In this document: positions 21,691 through 30,401 of the stretch, one piece after another
Layout: each line of letters starts with the position of its first letter
Numbering within the stretch: the stretch's first letter is position 1
Assembly (NCBI GenBank): GCA_018238825.1
Contig: JABCSP010000003.1
Location: 1-32,799 of the forward strand
DNA: 32,799 nucleotides
Source of the DNA: Candidatus Thorarchaeota archaeon
GTDB taxonomy: Archaea > Asgardarchaeota > Thorarchaeia > Thorarchaeales > Thorarchaeaceae
Direction: 5' to 3'
Made by a program: the position numbers and the translations under genes
Notes under the pieces: generated by a model
What the model was told of the DNA's origin: nothing
What the model saw: only the letters and a program-made list of their open reading frames with translations
Database searches by the model: none

Positions 21691-23866
21691 TTGTTTCTTT
21701 CTGAATTACTTCTTTTAGACGTTTAATCTCTTGAAGCGGGTCTGCAAACTCAAAACCATTTGAAGAGATTTCGATAGAATCTCCAAACTTCTTGACTCGT
21801 CCATGCATTGCGATGTACCTCCCTCTTATCTTGTCAGAGGTTGCTTGAATAGGTTCGTCTTCTTTACCTGATTTCTTAATCAGTTTTTGAGCCTCTTCAG
21901 CAGTCATCCCTAGAAGTTTTTCACCAATAGTACCGAACAAAGTCGCTCTTATCGAACCTGAACCATCATCGATTGTAATCTTGTAGAGCATTCGTGGTTC
22001 TGGTTTTTCCACTTCTCCACATGATTTGCAATTATACCCACCATCAACAGCCTCAAGTTTCTTGTTACATGTTGGACATGCTTCGTAGAATACCCGATTC
22101 TGTCCCATGTCGACTATTATTCCACAGATTTCGACATTCTTGCCTTCACTAGCTTCATCAATTTCACCAATAAGAAACCTAGACGCCTTAGTTGCTACAG
22201 TTTCGAAGGCAACATCTGATAGATCTAGTTGCTTGAGATCAGAATCTTCTGGATTCAGCATGATTTCTCCCTTACGGCCTACTTGATACTCCAATCCACC
22301 TCTATATCCTTCTTTCACATAACCGTGGAGAATTCTAATCACATCGCCTTCTTGAACATCAGCTACTTCTTCTACATCTTCACCCCAGAAAGTCACTCTG
22401 ATCTTACTTGTCTGGTCTGCAATTACTACATTTCTTAACTGACCTTCAGCTCCATCTTTTCTTGTGAAAGTCTTCACATCATAAGCAGTTACTACCTTAC
22501 CCTCTACATCAACATCTCTCATTTCAACGGAAAGATCAGATATGCTTGTTTTTCCAAGGGGTTCCGAACTACCTCCTCCAGTTCCTGATGATGCATTTTC
22601 AGTAATTTTTGACAAATCAAGTTGTTTCAATTTTGACCCCTTTGGGTTCAATTCAACTTTTGAACTCCTTCCAAATTGATACTCAACTCCACCTTGAAAG
22701 CCTTCTTTCACATAGCCGTGGAGGATTCTGATTATATCGCCTTCTTTTACTTTTGCAATGTGTTCATTATCTTCACCCCAGAAGGTCACTCTGATATTGC
22801 TTGTTTTGTCTGCGATGACAATATTTTGTACTTGTCCTTCACCACCATCCTTTCGTGTGAAGGTCTTCACATCATAGATTGTAGCGACCTTTCCTATTAT
22901 ATCCACATCATTCATTCCGGCTTCCAAATCTACAATATTCTTCATTCCAAGTGGTTCTGAACTGCTTGAATATTTTGGAGTAGATTCTGCAGTATCGATT
23001 TTGTCCTTAAGTCCCCTTTCAATAACTGTTGATTTACCTACATGAATTTCAATGTCATCCCCATCACGATTTGGACGAGTATATGCATGGTTTACTCCAA
23101 TGACTTCTCCAGGTTCGATTCCTTCAATCTCGTCTGCTTTATCGTCCCAAAAAACAAGGCGTGTACTTCCAGAATCGTCTGCAACAACCATTGCGAGTAC
23201 TTTTCCTTCACTACCGTCTTTCTTGTTGAATGTTGAAACTCTGAATACTCTTTGTACCTCAACCTTGAGAGATACATCATAGGTATTTTCCTGAAGATCG
23301 CTTATCTTCATTTCATCTTTTACTGTAGCACTGAAATCAACACCAAGTTCATCAATCTCATCATTTTCAAGTGGTTTGATTGTGCCCATTCGGCCTAGAT
23401 TAAGTTCAATCGTATCACCAAGTCCTGGTTTAACATATGCTCCTCGTACCTGAATGATACTTCCAACTGAGATGTGTTCTTCAGATACTGCCTTGGTCAT
23501 TTCATCCCAAAGTGCAACTCTGATACTACCAGTTTCATCTGAGATGAAGATACTAGCTACCTTTCCTTCACCACCATCCTTTCGTGCGAATGTTCGTACT
23601 GTACCTATTCTATCGACCCTACCCACAAGTCCTGCAACATTCTTGGTTGATTCAGTAATATCTTCTATTCTCTGGCGCGCACTTGGTGACATTTTATGCA
23701 AATCTACACCTAGTTCTCTTGCTACAATCATGGCTGCTGATTCATCATTGATGACTTCCGGACCCAATTCATTACGTTTTTCCTGAATCATTGTGAGGAT
23801 ATCATTTCGTTCGTAGTCCGATTTATGCTTTAGAATTAATTCAATTGTTTCTTCTAGAGTGAGCAT
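21686..23866 (-). CDS. rpa: Replication protein A large subunit-like, five OB folds plus zinc finger
   Basis: Single-stranded DNA-binding protein for replication, repair and recombination; 726 residues. After a helical N terminus come OB folds at about 74-165, 189-285, 310-408 and 441-541. The last fold (570-705) holds the zinc finger C597-x2-C600...C613-x2-C616, as in RPA70-type C-terminal domains. Each OB fold carries the TFxRKDGxEGxV...IRVxFWxE pattern. Folds three and four are about 71 percent identical over 101 residues by hand alignment, a recent duplication. Linkers are serine/glycine rich. AGGTGG precedes the ATG at 23866. It is divergent from PolD DP2. Confidence 0.92.
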   Translation of the reverse strand: MLTLEETIELILKHKSDYERNDILTMIQEKRNELGPEVINDESAAMIVARELGVDLHKMSPSARQRIEDITESTKNVAGLVGRVDRIGTVRTFARKDGGEGKVASIFISDETGSIRVALWDEMTKAVSEEHISVGSIIQVRGAYVKPGLGDTIELNLGRMGTIKPLENDEIDELGVDFSATVKDEMKISDLQENTYDVSLKVEVQRVFRVSTFNKKDGSEGKVLAMVVADDSGSTRLVFWDDKADEIEGIEPGEVIGVNHAYTRPNRDGDDIEIHVGKSTVIERGLKDKIDTAESTPKYSSSSEPLGMKNIVDLEAGMNDVDIIGKVATIYDVKTFTRKDGGEGQVQNIVIADKTSNIRVTFWGEDNEHIAKVKEGDIIRILHGYVKEGFQGGVEYQFGRSSKVELNPKGSKLKQLDLSKITENASSGTGGGSSEPLGKTSISDLSVEMRDVDVEGKVVTAYDVKTFTRKDGAEGQLRNVVIADQTSKIRVTFWGEDVEEVADVQEGDVIRILHGYVKEGYRGGLEYQVGRKGEIMLNPEDSDLKQLDLSDVAFETVATKASRFLIGEIDEASEGKNVEICGIIVDMGQNRVFYEACPTCNKKLEAVDGGYNCKSCGEVEKPEPRMLYKITIDDGSGSIRATLFGTIGEKLLGMTAEEAQKLIKKSGKEDEPIQATSDKIRGRYIAMHGRVKKFGDSIEISSNGFEFADPLQEIKRLKEVIQKETS
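22220..22912 (-). repeat. Tandem duplication of an OB-fold unit inside the RPA gene
   Basis: The segments 22610-22912 (residues 319-419) and 22220-22522 (residues 449-549) encode nearly the same OB fold plus its linker, with a 390-bp period. Hand alignment gives about 72 identities in 101 residues, including the shared block VIRILHGYVKEG/IIRILHGYVKEG and the shared tail LKQLDLS. The duplicated stretch is also visible at DNA level. Confidence 0.85.
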
Positions 23867-24003
23867 CTATGCCACCTTCCTCCAAGTGTTTGACGGTGCT
23901 TAGTCAATTAGTGAATCTTTACTGGAGGCTTTAAAGTAATCTGCTCAATAATGACGAGCTTGGAGACTTTTACAGCCCCCGAAGCGAAACACAGAATACA
24001 GAA

Positions 24004-24021
24004 CATGTTAGAAACAACATG
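24004..24021. repeat. 6-bp inverted repeat just before the DP2 start
   Basis: CATGTT (24004-24009) and AACATG (24016-24021) flank AGAAAC and end eight bases before the GTG start of DP2. It could be an operator or an RNA hairpin near the ribosome landing site. Short, so chance is possible. Confidence 0.25.
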
Positions 24022-24028
24022 ACTTATT

Positions 24029-27000
24029 GTGACAAAATCGGAACATGAATTACCCCCACACAGTATTGCCTACAGTCTATATTTCGAATCACTAAACGAA
24101 GAAATTGGCAGAATCTACGCTATTGCAGAATTAGCACGTATGAAGGGTTATGATCCAACCACAAGAGTAGAGATTCCACCTGCACATGATGTTGCTGCAA
24201 GAGTTGAAGCTACCCTTGAAGGTCCAAAAGGTGTTGCAAAGCGTATCCGAGAGTTACAAAAAGAGATGCAAAAAGAGCAGGTCGCTTTTGAGGTAGCAAA
24301 GGAAATCGCAGAAGGCACTCTCGGTGGTATAACTGATATTGAGAAAGCAGCTGAGAAGGCTGTACGAGTTGCACTAGCAATTCTAACTGAAAGTATCACA
24401 GCTGCACCCCTTGAGGGAATTGCGAGAGTCCGAATTAGAGGGTCAGATGAGAATCGCTATCTTGCTCTTTACTTAGCCGGTCCAATCCGTGCTGCTGGTG
24501 GTACAGAGGCTGCAATGACTGTCTTGGTGGCTGATTACGTTCGTCAGGTACTCAAATTGCCAGCTTTCAAATCTTCAGAGGCAGAAACAGAGCGTGCATT
24601 AGAAGAAGTAGAACTCTATGCACGTAATGTACATCTTCAATATCCTGTACATCCTGAACTTGTCAAGTTCGCCGCAGCCAGATTACCAATAATGCTTACC
24701 GGTGATCCAACTGAGGAGTTCGAGGTGTCAGGAAGTCGAAACCTTGATCGAATTGAAACCAATCGTGTTCGAGGCGGTGCGGTTCTTGTTCTCAGTGATG
24801 GAGTAGTAGGAAGAGCTGCGAAGCTTGCCAAAATTGTAAATGACGCAAACATCAAAGGTTGGGACTGGCTAGATGAAGTAGCTTCAAAAATGTCTAAAGA
24901 TTCAACCCAGGAAGAAGACTCTGCAGATAAGAAACTTGAACCGAAAGATGACTATCTAGCAGATGTAATTGGAGGAAGACCTGTATTCTCACATCCTCAA
25001 CGTCTGGGTGGTTTTAGGCTTAGGTACGGTCGTTCAAGAAACACAGGTCTTGCAGGTGTGGGAGTACATCCCGCAACTATGTACATTCTTGAAGAATTCT
25101 TGGCTACTGGAACTCACATTCGTACTGAACGTCCTGGGAAGGGGTCAATTGTTGCACCGGTTGATACTATTGAAGGTCCAATTGTTCTTATGAAAGATGG
25201 TTCAGTTGTACGATTTGTAGGATTAGATGATGCTCGTGGTTTCGAAGGGAAGATTGAGCAGGTACTATTTGTTGGTGATATTCTTGTTGCATTGGGGGAG
25301 TTTATTGAGAATAACCATCCTTTGGTCCCCTCGGGATATTGTGAGGAATGGTGGTCCCATGATTTAGAACATGCTATCTCAAAATTATCCGCTACACAAC
25401 TCACTAGTAGATTAAAAGGATCGGACCTGACCCCTAAAACCTTCAATGCGATAATAGAATCTCCTCTAACCATTATTCCAACCCCACCTCAAGCAGTTCA
25501 TCTCTCGAAGAAATTGAAAATTCCCCTCCATCCATACTATCTCTACAGATGGGCCGCACTCACAATAGACGAAGTTCGGAATCTCCGGGAATGGATGCTA
25601 GCTAAGCATAGAATAAGTAAGAAAGATGATGGACATATTGTACTTCCATTTGTTAGAAAGTACAAAACTATGTTAGAAAATATGGGAATTCCTCACAAGT
25701 TTTCGGAAAATCGTAAGAAACTAGTTCTGACAGATGATCCTGTAACGATTCTAGCTCAGCTAGGTCCTGATACAAAATCCCCCAAAGGAAAAAACACACT
25801 TGCGATGTTGAATTCAGTATCTGATGTTATCCTTCAAGATAAGGTTGGTTTTGCAATCGGAGCCAGAATGGGTCGTCCTGAGAAAGCGCAAGAACGCAGA
25901 ATGAAACCTCCTGTACAATCATTATTTCCTGTAGGTCGTTCGAAGGGGTCTGAAAGAAGAATTGATGAGGTTGCCAAGAGTGTTCAATACATTTCAACCC
26001 TTGAGCCTGATTGTAAATGTTTCGAATGTGGAATAGAAACTTTCGAATCAAAGTGTTCTCAGTGTGGCGCTCAGACAACAAAGATTCGGAAATGTCCTAA
26101 ATGTGAGATAAAGACATTTGAATCAGAGTGCCCTACGTGTCGCGTTTCCACAGAGATAGTGCGAGATCATGAATGTATAGAGTGTGAAATAGAAACTTCC
26201 GAATCAGAGTGTCCTACATGTGGTGCTTACACAACAAAAATCCCTGACGTTTCGGGAGTCGAAGTTGAGCTTGTGGCTCGCAAATGTCCTGGGTGTGAGT
26301 TAAAAACATTCGAATCAAAGTGCCCGCAGTGTGGCACTCACACAGAGATTGAACTTTGGTGTGGCGAGGAAGGTTGTGGACTTGCAATTGATCCTGCTAA
26401 AGGGATGTGTCCTGTCAGTCATGATCCCAATAAGATACGAAAAACACGAAAGGTCCCTGTTGATTTAAAGGCCCTTCTTGAACGAGTGAAAGACGAAGTA
26501 GGGGAATTTGAAACACATGGTGTTCGTGGAGTTCTTGGACTAACAAGTGATTACAAGATACCAGAATATCTGGGCAAAGGGATTCTCAGAGCGAAGTATG
26601 ATGTATACTGTTATCGAGATGGTACTGCTCGTTTTGATGCAACTGATGCTCCACTGACCCATTTTACTCCAAAGGAAATTGGTGTACCAGTCAACAGGCT
26701 TAGAGATCTTGGATATTTGATAGATTATGATGGGGCACCATTGGTATCCGAAGATCAGGTTGTAGAACTCAAAGTTCAGGATCTTGTTGTTCCTGAGAAC
26801 TGTGCCGACTACCTCCTCCGAGTTGGTAGATTTGTTGATGATTGTTTAGAGAAGATGTACAATCTTCCTAGGTACTACAACTTCAATGCTCAAGAGGATG
26901 TCATCGGTCAGCTTGTCATTGGTCTTGCTCCCCACACCTCTGCAGGTATAATTGGAAGAATAGTTGGGTTTACCAATGCAAGTGTATGTTACGCCCATCC

Positions 27001-27781
27001 ATATTGGCACGCAGCGAAACGCCGGAACTGCGATGGTGACGAAGACGCACTCATTCTGGTTCTTGATGCACTGTTGAATTTTTCAAAGAGTTATCTTCCT
27101 GCTGGTCGAGGAGGTCTAATGGATGCGCCTCTAGTTCTCTCAGTTATTCTTAATCCTACTGAAGTAGATGATGAGAGTCACAATATGGAGGTCTGTAGAC
27201 GATATCCTGCTCAATTCTATGAGATGGTATCAGAAGCAAGGCATCCAAGAGATGTAGAGAGTCTTGTTGATATCATATCATCTCGTCTGAATACTTCTGC
27301 ACAATACGAAGGATTTGGCTTTACGCACAACACGACATCTTTTGATATTGGACCTAAGAATTCTAGATACAAGATTTTAGAAACTATGAACGACAAACTT
27401 GAGGCTCAGCTGCGTCTTGCTACCTTGATTAAAGCTGTAGATTCACAGGATGTTGCTCAACGTGTTCTCTCAACCCATTTCTTCCGTGATATACGTGGGA
27501 ATTTACGAGCTTATTCTACACAAAAGATTCGATGTCTTAAATGCAATACTACATACCGAAGGGTACCTATCTCAGGTCAATGTAGTGAATGTGGTGAATC
27601 GAGATTATCTCTTACAGTGAGGCAGAAGAATATCTCAAAATATCTTCGTGTGACTGAGAAAATCATACGTGATCACGGTCTTGATCAATATATGCAGGAA
27701 CGATTGAAACTGATTACCGCATCACTAGATTCTTTGTTTGTATCTGAACAGACATCTCTCACAGACTTTTTTGAAACCTAA
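24029..27781 (+). CDS. polC: DNA polymerase D large (catalytic) subunit DP2, intein-free
   Basis: Catalytic subunit of PolD, the archaeal replicative polymerase, which works with the exonuclease subunit DP1 (not in this window). 1,250 residues, somewhat longer than many DP2 proteins. The polymerase site is RRNCDGDEDALILVLD with Asp1002, 1004 and 1006, followed by LPAGRGGLMDAPLVL. The N-terminal region has the LYLAGPIRAAGGTEAAMTVL block. Between about 664 and 768 are four tandem CxxC-x8-CxxC units where I expect fewer, then CGEEGC...CPVSH. A C-terminal zinc site CLKCNTTYRR...CSECG follows. GTG 24029 is the only start before an upstream stop. It overlaps the convergent CBS gene by four bases. 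Confidence 0.96.
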   Translation: MTKSEHELPPHSIAYSLYFESLNEEIGRIYAIAELARMKGYDPTTRVEIPPAHDVAARVEATLEGPKGVAKRIRELQKEMQKEQVAFEVAKEIAEGTLGGITDIEKAAEKAVRVALAILTESITAAPLEGIARVRIRGSDENRYLALYLAGPIRAAGGTEAAMTVLVADYVRQVLKLPAFKSSEAETERALEEVELYARNVHLQYPVHPELVKFAAARLPIMLTGDPTEEFEVSGSRNLDRIETNRVRGGAVLVLSDGVVGRAAKLAKIVNDANIKGWDWLDEVASKMSKDSTQEEDSADKKLEPKDDYLADVIGGRPVFSHPQRLGGFRLRYGRSRNTGLAGVGVHPATMYILEEFLATGTHIRTERPGKGSIVAPVDTIEGPIVLMKDGSVVRFVGLDDARGFEGKIEQVLFVGDILVALGEFIENNHPLVPSGYCEEWWSHDLEHAISKLSATQLTSRLKGSDLTPKTFNAIIESPLTIIPTPPQAVHLSKKLKIPLHPYYLYRWAALTIDEVRNLREWMLAKHRISKKDDGHIVLPFVRKYKTMLENMGIPHKFSENRKKLVLTDDPVTILAQLGPDTKSPKGKNTLAMLNSVSDVILQDKVGFAIGARMGRPEKAQERRMKPPVQSLFPVGRSKGSERRIDEVAKSVQYISTLEPDCKCFECGIETFESKCSQCGAQTTKIRKCPKCEIKTFESECPTCRVSTEIVRDHECIECEIETSESECPTCGAYTTKIPDVSGVEVELVARKCPGCELKTFESKCPQCGTHTEIELWCGEEGCGLAIDPAKGMCPVSHDPNKIRKTRKVPVDLKALLERVKDEVGEFETHGVRGVLGLTSDYKIPEYLGKGILRAKYDVYCYRDGTARFDATDAPLTHFTPKEIGVPVNRLRDLGYLIDYDGAPLVSEDQVVELKVQDLVVPENCADYLLRVGRFVDDCLEKMYNLPRYYNFNAQEDVIGQLVIGLAPHTSAGIIGRIVGFTNASVCYAHPYWHAAKRRNCDGDEDALILVLDALLNFSKSYLPAGRGGLMDAPLVLSVILNPTEVDDESHNMEVCRRYPAQFYEMVSEARHPRDVESLVDIISSRLNTSAQYEGFGFTHNTTSFDIGPKNSRYKILETMNDKLEAQLRLATLIKAVDSQDVAQRVLSTHFFRDIRGNLRAYSTQKIRCLKCNTTYRRVPISGQCSECGESRLSLTVRQKNISKYLRVTEKIIRDHGLDQYMQERLKLITASLDSLFVSEQTSLTDFFET

Positions 27782-28635
27782 TCCGTTTGAACATCAAGTG
27801 CAAGTTTTAGCAGATTTCGATCTTCGATCATACCAATTAGATTACCAGCTGCAGAAAGGACTGGAGCTTGATCAATGTCTTCATTTCGAATAGTTTTTAC
27901 ACATTCCGAGATTGTTGTGAGTTCGTTCAAATTGATTATATTCTTCGTCATCGCTTCTGAAACTGGAATATTTGGAAGTTTGAGAAGCTTTTTCGTTACA
28001 ACAAGGAAATCTTTCGATGTCCAACCCCATTCAACCGTACTATCTTGACCACTGAATGTTGTTGAAATATTATCTTCAACAGTCACCTCGGAAAGACGAA
28101 TATAATCACTGACTGTGATCATTCCTGACACTCCCCCACCTTCATTGATTAGAACAAGGGCATTCTTCCCAGCCATGTCCATTACCATATAGGTCAGAGG
28201 TAGTGGTGTCTGTTCCCAAACCGCTGTTATCTCTCTAGTGACAAAGTCGATAACCTCTTTTGAACCAACTTTTTCATCATTCTCTAATGTTGCTCCTAGA
28301 ATGTCTGGAATTGAAATCAGACCAACAAGATTACCTTTCTCAACAACAGGGAGCCTTCTGTAGTTCTTTTCCAGCATGAGTTTAGTAGCTGTTTTAAGTT
28401 CAGTTCTAGGAGTAACAGTACCAGGATCTCTATTCATCAGCATTGCAAGCTGATTTTCATCTGCTTTTCTAAGAAGATCTGTTCTAGTTACAATACCAAC
28501 CAAGGTCTTTGAACCTTTTTTCACAACTGGAACACCATTGACTTGTTTCTCTGCCATAATTTGAAGAACATCTTCTCTGGTTCCAGGCACTGAAACGTAA
28601 ATCACGTCCGATTGCATACAATCTTTGACCATCAT
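27778..28635 (-). CDS. CBS-domain protein with four CBS motifs
   Basis: 285 residues made of two Bateman pairs. The first begins MVKDCMQSDVIYVSVPG and covers GVPVVKKGSKTLVGIVTRTD; the second motif contains RRLPVVEKGNLVGLISI; the third GGGVSGMITVSDYI; the fourth begins VSEAMTKNIINLN and covers QAPVLSAAGNLIGMIEDRN. CBS pairs bind adenosine nucleotides or S-adenosylmethionine and control attached or partner proteins. No catalytic domain is present, so it is probably a stand-alone sensor. The ATG at 28635 is used; 28632 is also possible. The four-base overlap with the DP2 end is tail to tail. Regulated partner unknown. Confidence 0.88.
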   Translation of the reverse strand: MMVKDCMQSDVIYVSVPGTREDVLQIMAEKQVNGVPVVKKGSKTLVGIVTRTDLLRKADENQLAMLMNRDPGTVTPRTELKTATKLMLEKNYRRLPVVEKGNLVGLISIPDILGATLENDEKVGSKEVIDFVTREITAVWEQTPLPLTYMVMDMAGKNALVLINEGGGVSGMITVSDYIRLSEVTVEDNISTTFSGQDSTVEWGWTSKDFLVVTKKLLKLPNIPVSEAMTKNIINLNELTTISECVKTIRNEDIDQAPVLSAAGNLIGMIEDRNLLKLALDVQTD

Positions 28636-28815
28636 TGTCAGAATTACTCCGGTTCGATAATAACTCGATAGTATTTACAGTTCACTCACATAGAGTTACA
28701 GTCTATTCAGTGAAACTGCATCTACAGACTTGACTCTTTACATACCTTTTATGTTTAGCGTTCATTCTAAATTAGATAAAATTTGAACAGGAATGAAATT
28801 GGAGTATAATCTTAT

Positions 28816-29391
28816 TCACCATGGGTTTTTCTTGATCCCAAGAAGATACCCTACCACATTACTAATCCAATGGATACCAAGTGTCATTAAAACTAGAATA
28901 GCAATGAAGATGGACCCTGGTTGAATTATAGGATACGCAAAAATCAATGCCATGATTATAAACCCAAGCTGGTCCATAAAGGGCGAGGAATCCCCACTCT
29001 TGACATTGACTCGCCTTTTTATGAACGATCCAACGAGGTCACCAGTGAGAGCTCCGACAGACATCAGGACTGCAACTGGAACTTGTGTATAGAGAACCAA
29101 TTCCATTGCAGGCGTTACAGTGACGAACTGTGCCAGTATAGGATGCAAATATGGAGATGCAAACATCTGCCCAATTCCAACTAAGATACCAAAGATAATT
29201 CCAACAATGAAACCGCGAATCGTTTTTCCATCACCCAGTATTCTACGACCATCACTATAGAATCGCCCTCCATCAATAGGTTTTCCACCTCCACCTAGGA
29301 CTGGTGTTGAATTTGCAATCCATGCTGGAAGTCCAAACCATACTGCCAATTCTAAAAGGGCAAGTTCTTCATACATCTGGTGTGGCTCCAT
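28816..29391 (-). CDS. carS: CDP-archaeol synthase
   Basis: Activates unsaturated archaeol with CTP to CDP-archaeol, the precursor of archaeal phospholipids. 191 residues with about five membrane helices. Family blocks are the N-terminal PAWIANSTPVLGGGGKPIDG, LGDGKTIRGFIVGIIFG, GALTGDLVGSFIKRR and SPFMDQLGF, matching the CarS/DUF46 family. The ATG at 29391 is used here; GGAG just after it could instead place the start at ATG 29376 (MYEELALLEL). It is 23 bases downstream of radB on the same strand. With egsA and the mevalonate block, it completes a lipid theme in this window. Confidence 0.9.
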   Translation of the reverse strand: MEPHQMYEELALLELAVWFGLPAWIANSTPVLGGGGKPIDGGRFYSDGRRILGDGKTIRGFIVGIIFGILVGIGQMFASPYLHPILAQFVTVTPAMELVLYTQVPVAVLMSVGALTGDLVGSFIKRRVNVKSGDSSPFMDQLGFIIMALIFAYPIIQPGSIFIAILVLMTLGIHWISNVVGYLLGIKKNPW

Positions 29392-29414
29392 GTCTGCGGT
29401 TTATCAAGTCAATT

Positions 29415-30104
29415 TCACTCTTTCTTATTGGTATGTTCAACCGAGAAGCCAGATTCTGTAAGGAAAAGTCGACCCTCTGACACATCACCTTCAGGTACAA
29501 GTCTTCTCAATAATCGTTCTCCTGAGGATTTTCCTACATTCATCTTAATCACATAATCTGACCAATAATCCAAGATATTACCAGCTACTGGCTCGAAGTC
29601 ATCTAATCCCTTTAGTTTGGATGTGACCTGATTTAGTATAATTACAGCAATATCGTTATGTCTAGCTAATCCCTTTAAAACACCAGCCTGTCGATTGAGT
29701 TCACGATGATTAGCAAAGTTTGTTTTCTTGTCCTCAAGCGCCAATCTGTAATGCTTTGTAAGAGTATCAATAACAACTAATCGTGTTCCCTTACGGATAT
29801 ACAAATTCAAGTCATCAATTAGTACGCCCTGCTCACTAAATCCCTTTGGCACGAAAATCTTGACCAGAGTTTCAAGATCACTGAATGGTTTTCCAGTCAT
29901 CTGCTCCAGACGTTCAACAGGGGATGTTGTTTCTGAATTAATGTAGATGGTGCCCATTCCTTGTCTATACATTGCCCTTACAAATTGTAATCCAAAAGTA
30001 GTCTTTCCTGCTGCTGCTTCACCATACACATGAGTGAAGATCCCAGTATTCAGACCACCATTCATTATTCGATCCAGAAGGGAAACGCCTGACGGAAGAA
30101 TCAA
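29415..30104 (-). CDS. radB: RadB, RadA paralog
   Basis: 229-residue RecA-superfamily core without the N-terminal helix-hairpin-helix domain of RadA, as in RadB. Walker A is GEAAAGKTT, Walker B is RLVVIDTL, and IILNQVTSK matches the motif before loop 2. It modulates recombination rather than doing full strand exchange in studied archaea. TTG 30104 is the start, preceded by GTGAGG at proper spacing. It is divergent from radA across a 297-bp region and probably co-transcribed with carS. The Walker A lacks the usual GSGKT spelling but keeps the lysine and threonine. Confidence 0.88.
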   Translation of the reverse strand: MILPSGVSLLDRIMNGGLNTGIFTHVYGEAAAGKTTFGLQFVRAMYRQGMGTIYINSETTSPVERLEQMTGKPFSDLETLVKIFVPKGFSEQGVLIDDLNLYIRKGTRLVVIDTLTKHYRLALEDKKTNFANHRELNRQAGVLKGLARHNDIAVIILNQVTSKLKGLDDFEPVAGNILDYWSDYVIKMNVGKSSGERLLRRLVPEGDVSEGRLFLTESGFSVEHTNKKE

Positions 30105-30269
30105 AAATGCCTCACTATCTGTTTATCATAACCTCTCAGTGATAAGCATATCTAGACACCAACTACACAAATGAATGTACAGTTTCGCTATTTTCAAGGA
30201 AAAATCGGTCTTTCCTGCAAAATGCGTCATTTTCAAAGTCAGAAGTTAACCATGGGCCTCGCTTATGCT

Positions 30270-30297
30270 CAAAATAGGAGGTCATAGTGCTATTTTG
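30270..30297. promoter_or_regulatory. 8-bp perfect inverted repeat between radB and radA
   Basis: CAAAATAG (30270-30277) and CTATTTTG (30290-30297) flank 12 bases, about one helical turn or more apart, 105 bases before radA and 166 before radB. This resembles a dimeric repressor site. The rest of the 297-bp divergent region (30105-30401) holds no gene I can support; an ORF at 30163-30441 on the minus strand has random-looking composition. Confidence 0.4.
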
Positions 30298-30370
30298 GCG
30301 TTTTGGTCTATCACACTCGTTGTCTTTCAAGAATATAGTCCTCATGTTGCACTTCTGCATATCTAGTAAA

Positions 30371-30379
30371 TTATCTATA
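30371..30379 (+). promoter_or_regulatory. TATA-like box of radA
   Basis: TTATCTATA is centred about 27 bases before ATG 30402, fitting a leaderless radA transcript. There is no ribosome binding site ahead of that ATG. Confidence 0.45.
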
Positions 30380-30401
30380 CATTTGTTGCATAGAATATAG
30401 C

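Noticed and set aside
25114-25473. 119-codon minus-strand ORF inside DP2
   Set aside because: Shadow of a strongly conserved polymerase gene.
26018-26332. CRISPR-like or DNA-level satellite repeat
   Set aside because: The repeats are in-frame zinc-binding codons with unequal spacing, not identical DNA repeats with spacers. No CRISPR array is seen in the window.
24029-27781. Possible intein in DP2
   Set aside because: The polymerase motifs run uninterrupted and no splicing-block residues or endonuclease domain are seen.
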